Positions 5,452 through 7,326 of a stretch of 7,326 nucleotides of DNA are shown here, one piece after another. The DNA is from Deltaproteobacteria bacterium (lineage in GTDB: Bacteria; Desulfobacterota; Desulfuromonadia; Geobacterales; DSM-12255), in the NCBI GenBank assembly GCA_017861215.1, contig JAGFXN010000078.1, forward strand, positions 1 to 7,326. Reading direction: 5' to 3'. The translations under genes and the position numbers were made by a program. The notes beneath the pieces are model-generated. The model saw only the letters and a program-made list of their open reading frames with translations. It searched no databases and had not been told where the DNA came from. Position 1 is the stretch's first letter, and every line of letters begins with the position of its first letter.

Positions 5452-6798
5452 CTACACCATGAGAAGCTTCACGAGGAGATAGCCTACGCCACAGCCGGTG
5501 CTTACGCCGATGAGGCCGGGTATGATGAAGCTGTGGTTGAGGATGTATTTACCGATGCACGTCGTGCCGGAGCGGTCGAAGTTGATGCAGGCCAGATCGC
5601 TGGCATAGGTGGGCAGGATGAAGTAACCGTAGCTGGCGGAAATGAAGGCAATAATCATCAAAGGATCTACGCCGAGGCTGACCCCCAGGGGTGCCATGGC
5701 GGCGATGGCCGCGGCCTGGCTGTTAACGAACTTGGAGACGACAAACAGGACGATGGCGTAGCTCCAGGGCTGGGCAGCCACGATTCCCGCGAGGCTCCCT
5801 TTCAATAACTCAAAATGGGCCTCGAAAAAGGTGTCTGCCATCCAGGCCACCCCGAAGATGGAGATGACGGCAACCATGCCGGCCTTGAAGACGGTGCCGT
5901 TGGGGATTTCCTTGGTGTTCACCTTGCAGAACAGCACGATGAGCGCCCCGGCAGTCAGCATCATGATCTGGATGGCCAGGTTCATGGAGAGAGCCTTTGT
6001 TTTCCCGGCAGTTTCAAAGACCGGGCGCAGTTCCGGGAAGGCACCGAGGATGACTACCGCGGCAATGGCCGCAAAGAAGATCCAGGTGGCCCAGTAAGCC
6101 TCTTTAGGAAAAACTTTGTCCAGCAGGGTGGCGGATTCGCCGTAAATGTACTCCTTCTGCTCCGGGTCCTGGAGCTTTGCCTGGAAGTTGGGATCATTTT
6201 CCAGGTCCTTGCCCCGCTTGAGGCTCCAGAGCGCCATCATTAGTACACCGCAGAACGTGGCGGGAATGCCGACGCTCAGCAGTTGCAGCAAGCTGACCGG
6301 ATGGGCGGATTTTGCCAGGATGGCGACCAGAGAGACGACAGCCACGGATACGGGAGAGGCGCAGATCCCCATTTGGGAGGCCACGGATGCCGCCGCCATG
6401 GGGCGTTCCGGGCGGACCCCCTCCTTGATGGCGATGTCGTAGATGATGGGGAACATCGTGTACACCACGTGACCGGTGCCGCACATGACGGTAAGACACC
6501 AGGTCGTAATGGGGGCGAGAATGGTGATGTACTGGGGATGCGCGCGCAATACCTTCTCGGCGAAGCGCATCATCACGTTGAGGCCGCCGGCGGTCTGCAG
6601 CACCGACGCACAACCGATGACGGCCATGATGGTCAGCAGCACATCCACCGGGGGCTTGCCGGGCGCGAGATGGAAGACAAAGGCAAAGACGAGGAGACCG
6701 GCGCCGCTGATAAGCCCGAGGCCGAAGCCTCCGTAACGGGTACCCACCAGCAGGCATGCAACGATAACCAGAAATTCGAGTGCGATGATGTAATCCAT
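5452..6798 (-). CDS. dcuB: Anaerobic C4-dicarboxylate transporter, DcuB type
   Basis: This is an inner-membrane secondary carrier of the Dcu family that exchanges fumarate, malate or aspartate for succinate in anaerobic fumarate respiration. The 448-residue protein is almost the length of E. coli DcuB (446) and carries its most conserved stretches: FHLAPGKPPVDV, MCGTGHVVYT, RPERPMAAASVASQMG, ASPVSVAVVSLVAILA, YGESATLLDK, FVVSKFVNSQAAA and YASDLACINFDRSGTT. Repeated hydrophobic segments indicate about ten or more membrane spans, with a hydrophilic loop after GKDLENDPNFQ. Two ATGs lie in frame at 6804 and 6798. The Shine-Dalgarno AAGGGGG (6812-6806 on this strand) ends one base before the first and seven before the second, so 6798 is preferred. 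A hairpin (6815-6830) lies just before the ribosome site. A sigma-54 promoter and palindromic sites upstream imply control by the adjacent regulator. Confidence 0.95.
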   Translation of the reverse strand: MDYIIALEFLVIVACLLVGTRYGGFGLGLISGAGLLVFAFVFHLAPGKPPVDVLLTIMAVIGCASVLQTAGGLNVMMRFAEKVLRAHPQYITILAPITTWCLTVMCGTGHVVYTMFPIIYDIAIKEGVRPERPMAAASVASQMGICASPVSVAVVSLVAILAKSAHPVSLLQLLSVGIPATFCGVLMMALWSLKRGKDLENDPNFQAKLQDPEQKEYIYGESATLLDKVFPKEAYWATWIFFAAIAAVVILGAFPELRPVFETAGKTKALSMNLAIQIMMLTAGALIVLFCKVNTKEIPNGTVFKAGMVAVISIFGVAWMADTFFEAHFELLKGSLAGIVAAQPWSYAIVLFVVSKFVNSQAAAIAAMAPLGVSLGVDPLMIIAFISASYGYFILPTYASDLACINFDRSGTTCIGKYILNHSFIIPGLIGVSTGCGVGYLLVKLLMV

Positions 6799-6867
6799 GA
6801 TCATTCCCCCTTATTCAGCCGGAAAGCTGATTTGTGCGAACCTGCCGCGTGTTGTCACCATGTGAAG

Positions 6868-6884
6868 AGCACAGAGAGTGCCAA
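6868..6884 (-). promoter_or_regulatory. Sigma-54 (RpoN) promoter of dcuB
   Basis: Read on the - strand, TTGGCACTCTCTGTGCT has -24 TTGGCAC (6884-6878) and -12 TGCT (6871-6868), with GG and GC exactly 10 bases apart. The expected transcription start is near 6857, about 59 bases before the dcuB ATG. It matches the two nif promoters in both elements. Confidence 0.85.
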
Positions 6885-6959
6885 CCCGGTGAAAATTCAC
6901 AACATACTGATTATACTGACAAAAAATACAAAAACGGTCACAGGGCCAAAGAAACCCTC

Positions 6960-6974
6960 ATAATCAATGGTTAT
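6960..6974. promoter_or_regulatory. Promoter-proximal operator copy, imperfect ATAACC-N3-GGTTAT
   Basis: ATAATCAATGGTTAT differs from the palindromes at 7031-7064 by a single base in the left half-site. Its centre is about 83 bases upstream of the -24 element of the dcuB promoter, a usual distance for an enhancer-type activator site. Binding by the neighbouring regulator is inferred. Confidence 0.55.
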
Positions 6975-7030
6975 GGCGAAGAAGGGACAGTAGTGATAAC
7001 TGGCTGATTTTATTTGGTGTAGAGAGGGAT

Positions 7031-7064
7031 ATAACCAAAGGTTATAATTATAACCACCGGTTAT
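7031..7064. promoter_or_regulatory. Tandem palindromic operators ATAACC-N3-GGTTAT
   Basis: Two perfect palindromes, ATAACCAAAGGTTAT (7031-7045) and ATAACCACCGGTTAT (7050-7064), are centred 19 bases apart, near two turns of the helix. They lie about 155-175 bases upstream of the dcuB -24 element and just downstream of the regulator stop codon. Position, pairing and dyad symmetry fit upstream activating sequences for a dimeric enhancer-binding protein with a Fis-type DNA-binding domain, which is what the adjacent gene encodes. Confidence 0.75.
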
Positions 7065-7121
7065 GGGGGGTGGACATTTGGGACTTGAAAGACAGGATTT
7101 TTCGGATCCGGCTTGTCCGGC

Positions 7122-7326
7122 TCAGGACTGCCGCATCTTCAACCGTTTGGAGAGCGCCGGCTGCGAGATGCCCAGCAAACGTGCCGCCAGGGTCTGGTTC
7201 CCGCCGGACCGGTCCATGGCCTCCATCACCAGAAAGGCGGCGGCAGCGCTGAAGGTGGGGAGGTCGACAAAGCCGGCAAAGGGGTTATGTTTGGTCGGAG
7301 CAGGAGCAGCGATTGCCTGTGGTCGG
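7122..7326 (-). CDS. Sigma-54-dependent enhancer-binding regulator, C-terminal end (partial)
   Basis: The frame enters from the window edge and ends at TGA (7124-7122), giving 67 residues. After a Pro/Ala-rich linker (RPQAIAAPAPTKHNPF) comes FSAAAAFLVMEAMDRSGGNQ followed by TLAARLLGISQPALSKRLKM. This is the Fis-type helix-turn-helix that ends NtrC-family activators: the alanine-rich helix, the 'A..LG[IV]S..AL..RL' recognition helix and termination a few residues later. The ATPase and sensory domains lie outside the window, so the signal it senses is unknown. It is transcribed toward dcuB, with 317 bases or more between them containing operators and a sigma-54 promoter. It is therefore the likely activator of dcuB and probably responds to dicarboxylates or a partner kinase (inference). 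Confidence 0.85.
   Translation of the reverse strand, partial: RPQAIAAPAPTKHNPFAGFVDLPTFSAAAAFLVMEAMDRSGGNQTLAARLLGISQPALSKRLKMRQS

Larger units (their letters stand above)
6805..7121. other. Regulatory intergenic region between the regulator gene and dcuB
   Basis: This 317-base stretch, AT-richer than its neighbours, has no convincing gene. Besides the sigma-54 promoter and the three palindromic sites listed separately, it holds a stem TCAGC/GCTGA (6815-6819 with 6826-6830) beside the dcuB ribosome site. A direct repeat ATACTGA (6904-6910 and 6913-6919) and an A-rich run near 6920-6936 lie upstream of the promoter, where DNA bending between enhancer and promoter would be expected. A stray half-site ATAAC occurs at 6996-7000. 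No clear terminator follows the regulator gene, so read-through into dcuB is possible. Confidence 0.6.

Noticed and set aside
5380..5808. 142-codon + strand frame over the end of dcuB
   Set aside because: It is antisense to the conserved DcuB C-terminus, and its product is a charged low-complexity sequence.
7082..7121. Terminator after the regulator gene on the - strand
   Set aside because: Only 4-bp stems (CCGG/CCGG, GGAT/ATCC) without a proper T-run.
7070..7252. 60-codon + strand frame near the window end
   Set aside because: It overlaps, in antisense, the Fis-type helix-turn-helix coding sequence, and has no ribosome site or family resemblance.

Overview
The window carries the 3' half of a nitrogen-fixation (nif) cluster on the + strand and, converging on it, a C4-dicarboxylate transporter gene with the end of its likely regulator on the - strand. 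The nif genes are a fused NifE-NifN scaffold, a NifX-type protein, a nif-specific 2x[4Fe-4S] ferredoxin, a second NifX/NifB-type cofactor-domain protein and DraT. The GC-rich coding sequence, the single-chain NifEN, the DcuB transporter and the heavy use of sigma-54 promoters suggest an anaerobic deltaproteobacterial-type diazotroph, most likely of the Geobacter group (Geobacterales). That placement is inferred from remembered family resemblance, not from a search.

Layout, + strand: a sigma-54 promoter at 2-18; a structured leader; nifEN 111-2873; a 216-bp gap holding a palindrome, a second sigma-54 promoter (2984-3000) and a short leader with a hairpin overlapping an intrinsic terminator; nifX 3090-3476; a heptad-repeat element forming a long hairpin (3455-3572) that supplies the end of nifX; fdxB 3596-3859; a NifX/NifB-like gene 4013-4417; draT 4457-5251; a strong terminator 5278-5322. 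Layout, - strand: the end of a sigma-54 enhancer-binding protein (7326-7122); an intergenic region with three copies of a 15-bp palindrome and a third sigma-54 promoter (6884-6868); dcuB 6798-5452.

How the parts fit: NifEN is the scaffold on which the NifB product is matured toward FeMo-co, NifX-type proteins carry cofactor intermediates, the ferredoxin supplies electrons, and DraT switches off dinitrogenase reductase by ADP-ribosylation. The four genes after nifEN probably form one transcription unit with its own sigma-54 promoter and an antitermination checkpoint before nifX. The dcuB unit looks like an independent fumarate/succinate exchange module activated by the neighbouring enhancer-binding protein.

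The most noteworthy signals are the ANTAR-type antiterminator/terminator candidate ahead of nifX, the repeat element that rewrites the nifX C-terminus, the operator array ahead of dcuB, and three near-identical sigma-54 promoters within 7 kb.
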